Source: Novosphingopyxis baekryungensis DSM 16222 (lineage in GTDB: Bacteria > Pseudomonadota > Alphaproteobacteria > Sphingomonadales > Sphingomonadaceae). Taken from it: a DNA stretch of 64,000 nucleotides. The first letter of the stretch is position 1, and each line of letters opens with the position of its first letter. Location of the stretch: positions 372,001 to 436,000 of the forward strand of contig NZ_ATUR01000003.1 of the NCBI RefSeq assembly GCF_000420305.1, written 5' to 3'. Positions 50,745-58,030 of this stretch are shown in pieces. The notes below the pieces were generated by a model, which saw only the letters and a program-made list of their open reading frames with translations, was not told where the DNA came from and ran no database searches. Position numbers and translations under genes: made by a program.

Positions 50745-51457
50745 GCCGCCGCCAACCGCTGCAGCCGCGCCTCGACGCGGATATCGGCCAGCGCCGCGCG
50801 CATGCGCATCAGCACGATGGCGCCGAACAGCAGAGAAAAGCCGATGACGCTGGCCAGCAACGGCCAGAGAAAGGCGCTGTCGATGCTGGAGCCGGACAGC
50901 GTGATGCTGGGCGGCTGATGCACCGTCTCCCACCACACCACCGAGCGGTTGATGATCGGAATGTTGACCGCGCCGACGATGCCGAAAATGGCGGCGGTGC
51001 GGCTGGTCTGGCCGCGCTCGCTGCTGGCATTCACCAGCGCGATATAGCCGATATAGAGAAAGAAAAGGATCAGCATGCTGGTCAGCCGCCCGTCCCACAC
51101 CCACCAGGCGCCCCAGGTCGGGCGGCCCCAGATCGATCCGGACAGCAAGCAAAGCCCTGCGAACACCGCCCCTGGCATAGCCGCCGCGCGCGCCGCGATC
51201 CCGGCCAGTGGATGCCGCCAGACAAGCTGCACGATGCTGGCCAGGGCAATCGCCACCCAGCCGCCCATGCCAAGCCAGGCAGTCGGCACATGAATATAGA
51301 GGATCCGTACCGTATCGCCCATCAGACGGTCGGCTGGCGCGGCGGCCAGCCCCCAGATGCACGCGCCCAGAACCAGCGCCAGACCGGACCAGAAACAGAT
51401 CCAGGTCAGCGGCCGGGCGAGCTTCAGGAAACGGGTCGGGTTGGCAAAGCGGTGCAT
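50741..51457 (-). CDS. ccmC: Haem exporter protein CcmC
   Basis: A 238-residue six-helix membrane protein that puts haem onto CcmE. The Trp-rich signature WGAWWVWDGRLTSMLILFF is clear, with two conserved His in periplasmic loops (IHVPTAWLGMGGW and SVVWWETVHQP). It is the first gene of the ccmC-D-E-F-G-H-I run. ccmA and ccmB, the ABC part of the system, are not in the window. Confidence 0.97.
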   Translation of the reverse strand: MHRFANPTRFLKLARPLTWICFWSGLALVLGACIWGLAAAPADRLMGDTVRILYIHVPTAWLGMGGWVAIALASIVQLVWRHPLAGIAARAAAMPGAVFAGLCLLSGSIWGRPTWGAWWVWDGRLTSMLILFFLYIGYIALVNASSERGQTSRTAAIFGIVGAVNIPIINRSVVWWETVHQPPSITLSGSSIDSAFLWPLLASVIGFSLLFGAIVLMRMRAALADIRVEARLQRLAAA

Positions 51458-51522
51458 GGGCTGAATGGCGAAATAGGCCTTTTTCCGCTGGATGAAAAGA
51501 CGGGCCGGACGGCCCTGCCCGT

Positions 51523-52572
51523 CTAACGTCCGATCAGCTCGCGCGCCATCTTGTCGGCCACATTGGCAGACGGCACGCCCTCGACTTCGCTGCGCTGCCA
51601 GATTTCCTCCAGCCGGGCCGGAATATTGTCGATCCTGGCATTCACTTCGTCTGCCGAGCTTTCGCCCAGATATTCCAGACCGATATTGATCACGCCGCCG
51701 GCATTGATGACATAATCTGGCGCGTAGAGCACGCCGCGATCGAACAGGCGCTGCGCATCGTCCGGGCGGGCAAGCTGATTGTTCGCCCCGCCGGCCACGA
51801 TCGGCACGTTGAGATTGGCGATGGAAACCTCGTCCAGAATGGCCCCCAGCGCATTGGGGCTGAACACGTCCGCCTCCACGCGCATGATCTCGTCCAGGCC
51901 AACTTGCCGCGCGCCGGTTTCGGCGGCCAGCGCGGCGGCCTTATCGCGGTCCATATCGGCAATGGTCAGGCTCGCGCCGTCCTTGGCCAGCAATCTGGCC
52001 AGTCCGCCGCCCACACTGCCAACGCCCTGAATGGCAACATGCACGCCATCCATCGAATCGCGGCCCATTTTATGGCGCACGGCGGCGCATACGCCCAGAT
52101 AGATACCGCGCGCGGTGAACGGGCCGGGATCGCCGCCCGCCTCGCTCGCGTCGGTCTGCGGCAGGCCGGAAACATAGCGTGTTTCCTTGGCCACGGCGAC
52201 CATGTCCTCGGTATTGATGCCGACATCTTCGGCGGTGACATAACGGCCACCCAGCGAATCGATGGTACGGCCATAGGCGGCCAGCATGTCGGCGGTCTTC
52301 AGCCGCGCCTCGCCGGCCAGAATCACGCCCTTGCCGCCACCGAGCGGCAGACCGGCCATGGCGTTCTTGTAACTCATCCCCCGCGAAAGGCGCAGCACAT
52401 CGGTCAGCGCGTCGGCGCGGTCGGCATAATGCCAGAAGCGCGTGCCGCCGGTGCCAGGCCCCAGATGGGTGGAATGGACCGCGATGATCGCCGACAGGCC
52501 GGAGCCGATATCATTGGCGAAATGCACAGTCTCATGCGCATCATAGTCTGGGTGGGACCAAAGCGATTGCAT
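51523..52572 (-). CDS. Glu/Leu/Phe/Val dehydrogenase, leucine dehydrogenase type
   Basis: A 349-residue NAD-dependent amino-acid dehydrogenase. The N-terminal domain has STHLGPGTGGTRFWHY and the catalytic-lysine region AGLPLGGGKGVILAG, and YVTAEDVGINTEDM follows. The nucleotide-binding domain has VAIQGVGSVGGGLARLLAKDGA. Length and these motifs fit leucine/valine/phenylalanine dehydrogenase rather than glutamate dehydrogenase. It works in branched-chain amino-acid breakdown. It begins 129 bases from the tRNA-His gene on the same strand and precedes ccmC by 65 bases. Confidence 0.92.
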   Translation of the reverse strand: MQSLWSHPDYDAHETVHFANDIGSGLSAIIAVHSTHLGPGTGGTRFWHYADRADALTDVLRLSRGMSYKNAMAGLPLGGGKGVILAGEARLKTADMLAAYGRTIDSLGGRYVTAEDVGINTEDMVAVAKETRYVSGLPQTDASEAGGDPGPFTARGIYLGVCAAVRHKMGRDSMDGVHVAIQGVGSVGGGLARLLAKDGASLTIADMDRDKAAALAAETGARQVGLDEIMRVEADVFSPNALGAILDEVSIANLNVPIVAGGANNQLARPDDAQRLFDRGVLYAPDYVINAGGVINIGLEYLGESSADEVNARIDNIPARLEEIWQRSEVEGVPSANVADKMARELIGR

Positions 52573-52701
52573 GGGCGGCGTCCTGTTCGTCGTTGATGGT
52601 GCGAGACCGAAATTTACGGTCTCGGCGGCGCAATAATGCTATAAGCCGCATTTGTCACCGTTTTCCAGACCTCGGACGGCAAGCAATTTTCTGGGGAAAA
52701 A

Positions 52702-52779
52702 TGGGGCGATCGACGGGTCTTGAACCCGCGACCTCCGGTACCACAAACCGGCGCTCTGACCAACTGAGCTACGATCGCC
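52702..52779 (-). tRNA. tRNA-His (GTG anticodon)
   Basis: A full cloverleaf on the minus strand: acceptor 5' arm after an extra leading G (the histidine G-1), D stem GCTC/GAGC, anticodon stem CCGGT/ACCGG with loop TTGTGGT (anticodon GTG), T arm GCGGGTTCAAGACCCGT, and a 3' end with C73 and an encoded CCA. The 78-base length includes G-1 and CCA. Both identity elements (G-1 and C73) are thus encoded, unlike in alphaproteobacteria known to lack G-1. Confidence 0.95.
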
Positions 52780-52913
52780 ATGGGCAGTCTTGCTGCCGCG
52801 AACGCGCTCTTTAGAACCCGTTGCGGCGTTGCGCAAGGCCGTTGCCGAATAGAAGCGAATGGCGCTACCGATAGCAGCCATGACAGCGCCCTATTTTCTA
52901 AACGACGCGATCC

Positions 52914-54095
52914 GTGGCCCGCTATAGGCCCGGCCCCGGCATGCTGGTGGCGGCGGCCTTTATCGGCCCCGGCACGGTCACCGCCTGCGCCGTGGCGGGC
53001 GTGGGCTTTGGCATGGCCTTGCTCTGGGCGCTGGTGTTTGCCGGTGTGGCGACCATCGTTCTGCAATATACTGCCGCGCGCATAGCGGTTTTGCGCGAAC
53101 AGGGGCTGGCGCAGGCCATGGTCGGCAGCATCGCCGCACCGCCGGTGAAACTCGCCATGGGCCTGTTGATCGTGACCGCCCTGGGCCTCGGCAATGCCGC
53201 CTATGAAAGCGGCAATATCGGCGGGGCCGCGCTGGGGCTTGCCGCGCTCGGGATGACCGCCGCCGCGCCATGGCCGGCGCTGATGATCGGCATCGCCGCT
53301 GCGCTGCTGCTGGCGCTCGGCAATCTGCGCTGGCTTATGCGGTTTCTGGTGGCGCTGGTCATGCTCATGAGCCTGGCGTTTCTGGTCGCCTGCATCGCCG
53401 TCGCCCCGGACCTCGGCACCGTGGCGCGCGGTCTGGTCCCCCGCATCCCCGAAGACGGACTGTTTACGGCCATCGCGCTGATCGGCACCACCATCGTGCC
53501 CTATAATCTGTTTCTGCACGCCGCCGCCGCGCGGGAGCGATGGAAACCGGCGGACGATGCCAGCGACGTGCGAATCGAAACCATCGTCTCCATCGGCATC
53601 GGCGCGCTGGTGTCCATTGCCATTCTGGTGACCGCCGCAGCCAGCGGCGTGGGCGGCAACATCACGAACGCCGCCGATATCGCGCGGCAGGTGGAGCCGG
53701 TCTATGGCCCACTGGCCCGCTATGCCATCGGGCTGGGGCTGTTCGGCGCAGGGCTGACCTCCGCGGTGACCGCGCCGATGGCGACGGGCTATATCCTGTC
53801 CGAACTATGGCCGGGCGGTGATCCGGAACGGCTGGTTTTTCGCGGCACCGCCACGCTGATCGTGCTGATCGGTACGCTGGTGGCGGCCACCAATGCGGAT
53901 CTGGTGGCGGTGATCCTGATCGCGCAAGTTGCCAATGGCGTGCTGTTGCCGCTGGTCGCCGGCCTGCTCGTCTATCTCGCCTATCGATCGCCCGACATCA
54001 GCCGCGCGCTGGTCTCCGGCGCAGCGCTTGTCTGGCTGATCTGTCTCTTGCTGGGAACCCGGCTGGTGCTCCGCGCGCTGGGATTATGGCCATGA
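52914..54095 (+). CDS. Nramp-family transporter (YcsG-like), next to 5-oxoprolinase genes
   Basis: A 393-residue Nramp-fold membrane protein with about 11 helices. In helix 1 the metal-binding DPGN motif of true Nramp proteins is replaced by IGPGTVTA, and in helix 6 the MPH motif by TTIVPYNLFLH. It is therefore unlikely to be a normal Mn/Fe transporter. The stop overlaps pxpA (ATGA). In Bacillus the ycsG-ycsF-kip group has the same order, so this branch may import 5-oxoproline or a related solute; this is inference. The start is GTG at 52914, just after an in-frame stop. Confidence 0.85.
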   Translation: MARYRPGPGMLVAAAFIGPGTVTACAVAGVGFGMALLWALVFAGVATIVLQYTAARIAVLREQGLAQAMVGSIAAPPVKLAMGLLIVTALGLGNAAYESGNIGGAALGLAALGMTAAAPWPALMIGIAAALLLALGNLRWLMRFLVALVMLMSLAFLVACIAVAPDLGTVARGLVPRIPEDGLFTAIALIGTTIVPYNLFLHAAAARERWKPADDASDVRIETIVSIGIGALVSIAILVTAAASGVGGNITNAADIARQVEPVYGPLARYAIGLGLFGAGLTSAVTAPMATGYILSELWPGGDPERLVFRGTATLIVLIGTLVAATNADLVAVILIAQVANGVLLPLVAGLLVYLAYRSPDISRALVSGAALVWLICLLLGTRLVLRALGLWP

Positions 54096-54853
54096 CACAA
54101 ACCATCGATCTGAACGCGGACCTCGGCGAAATGCCTGAGTCGGAGGATCGCGACATCGCGATTCTCGATATCGTCAGCAGCTGCAACATCGCCTGCGGCG
54201 GCCATGCCGGAAGCAAGGATAGCATGGCGACCATGCTGGCGGCGGCCAAGGCGCGCGGCGTGGCGGCCGGCGCGCATCCAAGCTATCCGGACCGCGCGAA
54301 TTTCGGCCGCCAGTCGATAGACATGACGCCGGACGCGCTGGCCGATTCGATTGTCCAGCAGCTGACCGCTTATGCCGAGGCTGCCCGCGATGCCGGCCAT
54401 GCCGTGCATCACGTCAAGCCGCATGGCGCGCTCTATAATGATATGGCCGACGATACCGATCTGGCCATGGCCGTTGCGCACGCATGCGCGCAGGTCTTTC
54501 CCGGCGCGGCGCTGGTTGGCCTCGCCGGATCGGCGGTGCGGGACGCGGCACAAGCGGCTGGCCTGCCGTTCATCGCCGAAGCTTTTGTCGACCGCCGCTA
54601 CACGCCCGACGCTCGGTTGCTTTCTCGTAGCGAGCCAGGGGCAGTGCTCGCCGATTCGCTGGAGCGCGCCAATCAGGCGGTTGCGCTGGCCACGGGGGCT
54701 GCGATCGAGGCGTCCGATGGCAGCGCACTGACGATCAGGGCGGACAGCCTATGCCTGCACAGCGACAGCGAGGCCGCGCTGGAGAGCGCCAGCGCCATCC
54801 GGGCGGCGCTCGAGCAGGCCAATCTGACGATCCGGCCCGCCGCTGGCACATGA
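54092..54853 (+). CDS. pxpA: 5-oxoprolinase subunit PxpA (LamB/YcsF family)
   Basis: A 253-residue protein of the LamB/YcsF family, subunit A of the ATP-dependent 5-oxoprolinase that opens 5-oxoproline to glutamate. It starts IDLNADLGEMPESEDRDIAILDIVSSCNIACGGHAG, the family N-terminus, and has GAHPSYPDRANFGR and HHVKPHGALYNDM. The ATG at 54092 overlaps the transporter stop by 4 bases and is preferred to the ATG two codons earlier. It is coupled to pxpB by ATGA. Confidence 0.95.
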   Translation: MTQTIDLNADLGEMPESEDRDIAILDIVSSCNIACGGHAGSKDSMATMLAAAKARGVAAGAHPSYPDRANFGRQSIDMTPDALADSIVQQLTAYAEAARDAGHAVHHVKPHGALYNDMADDTDLAMAVAHACAQVFPGAALVGLAGSAVRDAAQAAGLPFIAEAFVDRRYTPDARLLSRSEPGAVLADSLERANQAVALATGAAIEASDGSALTIRADSLCLHSDSEAALESASAIRAALEQANLTIRPAAGT

Positions 54854-55509
54854 CCGACGCATCCAAAGACATGTATCTGGCGGATGACTGGATCAGCGCG
54901 CCGATCGCCGATCGCTTCATGCGGCTGGCTGCCGCCGAAGCACTGCGCCGCCATAGCGACTGGACCGAGGTGGTGGCTGGCCTGGACAGTCTGGCCGTGC
55001 AGTTCGATCCCGAGCGGACCGATCCCGCCACGGCCCGGCTGCTGTTCCAGCGCCACCTTGGCGGAGTTGAGAGCGGTTCTGAAGCCACAGCAAAGACCGT
55101 CATCATTCCAGTCTGTTATGAGGAGGATTTCGGCCCCGATCTCAACCATGTGGCCGACATGCTTCAGATCCATGCCGATGACATACCCTCCTGGCATGCC
55201 GCGCAACGCTGGACGGTGGACATGCTCGGCTTCCAGCCCGGCTTTGCCTATTGCCGGTCGGACGGTGACCTTCTGGACATCGCCCGTCTCGATCAGCCGC
55301 GCCAGACCGTGCCCGCCGGATCGGTTGGATTGCTGGGCGGCCTGTGCGGGCTTTATCCGTTTGAAGGGCCCGGCGGCTGGCCGCTGATCGGCCGCACGCC
55401 GCTCCGGCTCTTCGATCCCGCTCGCGAGCCCGCCAGCCTGCTCGCCGCCGGTACGCCCATCCGCTTTGAAGCCATCGGCCGTGCGCGGTTTAAGGCGCTG
55501 AAGGCATGA
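54850..55509 (+). CDS. pxpB: 5-oxoprolinase subunit PxpB (KipI family)
   Basis: A 219-residue KipI-type protein (carboxyltransferase domain 1), subunit B of 5-oxoprolinase. The family core is IPVCYEEDFGPDLNHVADML followed by VDMLGFQPGFAYC and the PRQTVPAGSVGLLGGLCGLYP segment, and GWPLIGRTPLRLFDP at the end. The start ATG overlaps the pxpA stop. The KipI name in Bacillus came from kinase inhibition, but the group is now linked to oxoproline breakdown. Confidence 0.95.
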   Translation: MTDASKDMYLADDWISAPIADRFMRLAAAEALRRHSDWTEVVAGLDSLAVQFDPERTDPATARLLFQRHLGGVESGSEATAKTVIIPVCYEEDFGPDLNHVADMLQIHADDIPSWHAAQRWTVDMLGFQPGFAYCRSDGDLLDIARLDQPRQTVPAGSVGLLGGLCGLYPFEGPGGWPLIGRTPLRLFDPAREPASLLAAGTPIRFEAIGRARFKALKA

Positions 55510-56438
55510 GCGGACATATGCATATCCTGGACGGCGGACTGCAGACCAGTGTGCAGGGAAAGCCGATGGCTGGACAGCGGCATATCGCCCTGCCCGGCGC
55601 AGGCCCGGCCGACCCCATTTCGCTGGCGCTGGCGAATTGGTGCGTCGGCAACGCGCCCGATATGGCCGGACTCGAAATCACCCTGTCTGCCGTCAGCCTG
55701 CATTTCGACCACGCCGCGACGATCGCCTTCTGCGGCGCGGCGACGAGCGGTGATATCGATGGCACCCCTATCGAGGCTGGCCAAAGCCATGTCGTGCCGG
55801 CTGGTGCCGCGCTGAGGGTACATGGCGCGCGCAGCGGCGTGCGCAGCTATATTGCCGTTGCGGGTGGATTCGATCTGCCGGAAACGCTGGGCGGCACCTC
55901 GGCCTATCTTCCTGCCGGCGTCGGTGGCCATATTCTACGCGCTGGCGACAGTCTGCCGCTACGCACTTCTGCCCTGCCCGATCAACGGACCGTCCCGCAT
56001 CCCTATCGCCCGCCAATCACGGACGAGGTTGCCCTGCACTGCCTTGCCGGGCCGGAACTGGACCGGCTGGATCAAGGTCAACGGCGTGCTTTTTTCTCCG
56101 AAGCGTTCACCATCGGCCAGCGCGCCAATCGCATCGGCTGCGAACTGTCCGGCCCCGCGCTGCATGCCAGCCCCGGCGATATTGCCAGTGCGGCCGTCTT
56201 TCCCGGCACGATACAGGCGCCGCCGTCCGGCAACCCCTTTCTGCTTGGTGTGGATGCGCAGACGACCGGCGGCTATCCGCGCATCGCCCAGATTGTTCGG
56301 GCCGATCGGCCCAGCATCGGCCAGCTCCGCCCCGGTAGCAGAGTGCGGTTCATCGCGGTTACGCCCGCACGCGCGCACGAGCTTTTGCGCCGCAAGCTGC
56401 TGCTGTGGCGCAGCCTGATGCCCCAGCTCACCTTGTAG
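55506..56438 (+). CDS. pxpC: 5-oxoprolinase subunit PxpC (KipA family)
   Basis: A 310-residue KipA-type protein (carboxyltransferase domain 2), subunit C of 5-oxoprolinase. Family marks are MHILDGGLQTSVQGKP, GPADPISLALANWCVGN, HGARSGVRSYIAVAGGFDLP and the late GFPRIAQ-like GGYPRIAQIVRADRPSIGQLRPG. The ATG overlaps the pxpB stop (ATGA), so transporter, A, B and C form one coupled operon. It is convergent with rpmE, whose terminator lies right after this gene. Confidence 0.95.
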   Translation: MSGHMHILDGGLQTSVQGKPMAGQRHIALPGAGPADPISLALANWCVGNAPDMAGLEITLSAVSLHFDHAATIAFCGAATSGDIDGTPIEAGQSHVVPAGAALRVHGARSGVRSYIAVAGGFDLPETLGGTSAYLPAGVGGHILRAGDSLPLRTSALPDQRTVPHPYRPPITDEVALHCLAGPELDRLDQGQRRAFFSEAFTIGQRANRIGCELSGPALHASPGDIASAAVFPGTIQAPPSGNPFLLGVDAQTTGGYPRIAQIVRADRPSIGQLRPGSRVRFIAVTPARAHELLRRKLLLWRSLMPQLTL

Positions 56439-56460
56439 ACATTCGCCGGAAACCGAAGGC

Positions 56461-56511
56461 AAAAAAAAAGCAATCCGCGCCGTCTGCACGAAGCAGCGGC
56501 ACGGATTGCTG
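56461..56511 (-). terminator. Strong intrinsic terminator of rpmE
   Basis: On the minus strand AGCAATCCG and CGGATTGCT (56502-56510 and 56469-56477) form a 9-base stem, extended by CGGC/GCCG-type pairs and an inner GCAG/CTGC stem with loop ACGAA. A run of nine T follows (A9 at 56461-56469). It lies between the convergent pxpC and rpmE genes. Confidence 0.9.
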
Positions 56512-56550
56512 AATATGGCAGTGAACGGGACGAAAACCGCCCCGGCCTGC

Positions 56551-56778
56551 TTATTTCTTGAGGCTGAGACCGCCGAAACGCTTGTTGAAGCGTGCAACCT
56601 GGCCGCCCTGATCGAGCAGGCGCTGATTGCCACCGGTCCAGGCCGGGTGCGATGTGGGATCGATATCAAGCGCCAGCGTATCGCCTTCGGCACCCCAGGT
56701 GGAGCGCGTCTGATAGCTGGTGCCGTCGGTCATCTGGACGGTGATCATGTGGTAGTCGGGGTGGATGTCGTTCTTCAT
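56551..56778 (-). CDS. rpmE: 50S ribosomal protein L31
   Basis: A 75-residue ribosomal protein. It begins [20 protein letters not shown], the L31 N-terminus, and has [27 protein letters not shown] at the end. None of the four zinc-binding cysteines is present, so it is a zinc-free (C-minus) L31, here in the long-N-terminus format common in alphaproteobacteria. GGAG lies upstream of the ATG at 56778. It is transcribed alone, ending at a strong terminator. Confidence 0.95.
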   Translation of the reverse strand: MKNDIHPDYHMITVQMTDGTSYQTRSTWGAEGDTLALDIDPTSHPAWTGGNQRLLDQGGQVARFNKRFGGLSLKK

Positions 56779-56885
56779 GTCTGCGCTCCGGTTGCGGGCT
56801 GATTTCCGAACAGCCCCGGCGGGAAAGCGCGGGCCTTACCGGCGCGCGCGGGAATTTGCAAGCGATGCGGCACGCCGCACTGCCA

Positions 56886-57347
56886 TCATGCGCTGGCGGG
56901 CGGATCGGCAATCATCGCGGTGAAGCTCGCCTCGGCGGCCAGCTTTCCCTCGATGGTCGCCTTGCCTTCGAACCGGCAAACGCGGGCGCGCTTCTGCACG
57001 AAAGATACGTCCAGTTCCAGAAGACAGCCCGGCTCCACGGGCGCACGGAACTTGGCCTGCTCGATCGCCATGAAATAGACCAGCTTGTTGGAGCCGACCA
57101 GATCGAAGCTTTCCATCGCCAGAACGCCGGCCGCCTGCGCCAGCGCCTCGACGATCATCACGCCAGGCATGATCGGCCGACCGGGAAAATGACCCTGGAA
57201 AAAACCCTCGTTCATGGTCACGGCTTTCACCGCCTTGATCGATTCGCCCTTTTCCAGCGCGACCACACGGTCGACCAGCAGCATGGGATAGCGATGCGGC
57301 AGCACCGCCATCACCTTGCGAACGTCATAATCCATAGTGTCGGCCAT
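56886..57347 (-). CDS. fabZ: 3-hydroxyacyl-[acyl-carrier-protein] dehydratase FabZ
   Basis: Dehydrates 3-hydroxyacyl-ACP in fatty-acid elongation. The 153-residue protein has the hot-dog fold signature [13 protein letters not shown] (16-28) and catalytic His53 and Glu67 in [20 protein letters not shown]-type sequence. The ATG at 57347 is preferred over a GTG one codon earlier. It lies 14 bases after the ompH stop, the usual end of the bamA-ompH-fabZ cluster (lpx genes are not next to it here). Confidence 0.96.
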   Translation of the reverse strand: MADTMDYDVRKVMAVLPHRYPMLLVDRVVALEKGESIKAVKAVTMNEGFFQGHFPGRPIMPGVMIVEALAQAAGVLAMESFDLVGSNKLVYFMAIEQAKFRAPVEPGCLLELDVSFVQKRARVCRFEGKATIEGKLAAEASFTAMIADPPASA

Positions 57348-57361
57348 CACGCTATTCCGGA

Positions 57362-58030
57362 TCAGCGGCTGTCGGGCTGCGCAGCGGCGGGCGCGGCGGC
57401 CGGCTGCTGAACCTGCTGCTGCGCGGCCTGGCGCTCACGCTGCGCAGCGGGCACCCAGCCAGCTGGCGGCACAATCTGAGCCGATGGGATCAGGCGGTTC
57501 AGTTCCGCCGTCACTTCGTCGGTCAGGTCATAGGCCTCATCGGCATCGATCACGGCACCTGCGGTAAACAGCATGGAAACCTTGGCGCGCGCGCGCGCGG
57601 CGTCGACGGCAGCCTTCAGCTGCGCACCGATCTGCTCGTTCACATAAGCTTCGGACAGTGCGAGCGGCTGCAGGATCTGGTTCAGATTCGCTTCGCTCTG
57701 CTGCTGGATCTGCTGGATCTGGCCATAGAGGGTCTGCAGCTGCGCCTGATCGGGCGTGGCGGCCTGACGGGCGGTGTTGAACTGGTCGGCCAGCGGCTGC
57801 AGGCGGGCGGCATCGGCCTGGCGGGCAGCCTGTGCCTGCTGGATCTGCGCGGCATAGGTCGTCTGGCGCTGCTGCTGGGCGGTGGTGTAGGCCGTCGACT
57901 GGCGGGCCGCAGCTTCCAGATCGGCATAGGCCATGCCCTTCACCTGCTGCGCGGCGGCAGGGGCGGTGAAGGAAACGGTGGCAGTGGTCGCCGCAAGAGC
58001 CAGCGACGCGGCTTTGACAAGATGTTTCAT
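57362..58030 (-). CDS. OmpH/Skp family periplasmic chaperone
   Basis: A 222-residue Skp/OmpH-type protein that holds unfolded outer-membrane proteins. It has a signal peptide (about 1-27), a Gln/Ala-rich coiled coil from about 40 to 140 (for example [20 protein letters not shown]) and a C-terminal hydrophobic patch. A Gln/Pro/Ala-rich low-complexity tail (190-222) is longer than in E. coli Skp. The ATG shares one base with the bamA stop (TGATG). Partner of BamA in outer-membrane assembly. Confidence 0.88.
   Translation of the reverse strand: MKHLVKAASLALAATTATVSFTAPAAAQQVKGMAYADLEAAARQSTAYTTAQQQRQTTYAAQIQQAQAARQADAARLQPLADQFNTARQAATPDQAQLQTLYGQIQQIQQQSEANLNQILQPLALSEAYVNEQIGAQLKAAVDAARARAKVSMLFTAGAVIDADEAYDLTDEVTAELNRLIPSAQIVPPAGWVPAAQRERQAAQQQVQQPAAAPAAAQPDSR

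Noticed and set aside
52702-52779. Histidine tRNA as an integration site of a mobile element
   Set aside because: No integrase, no partial duplicate of the tRNA 3' end and no composition shift in the flanking genes.
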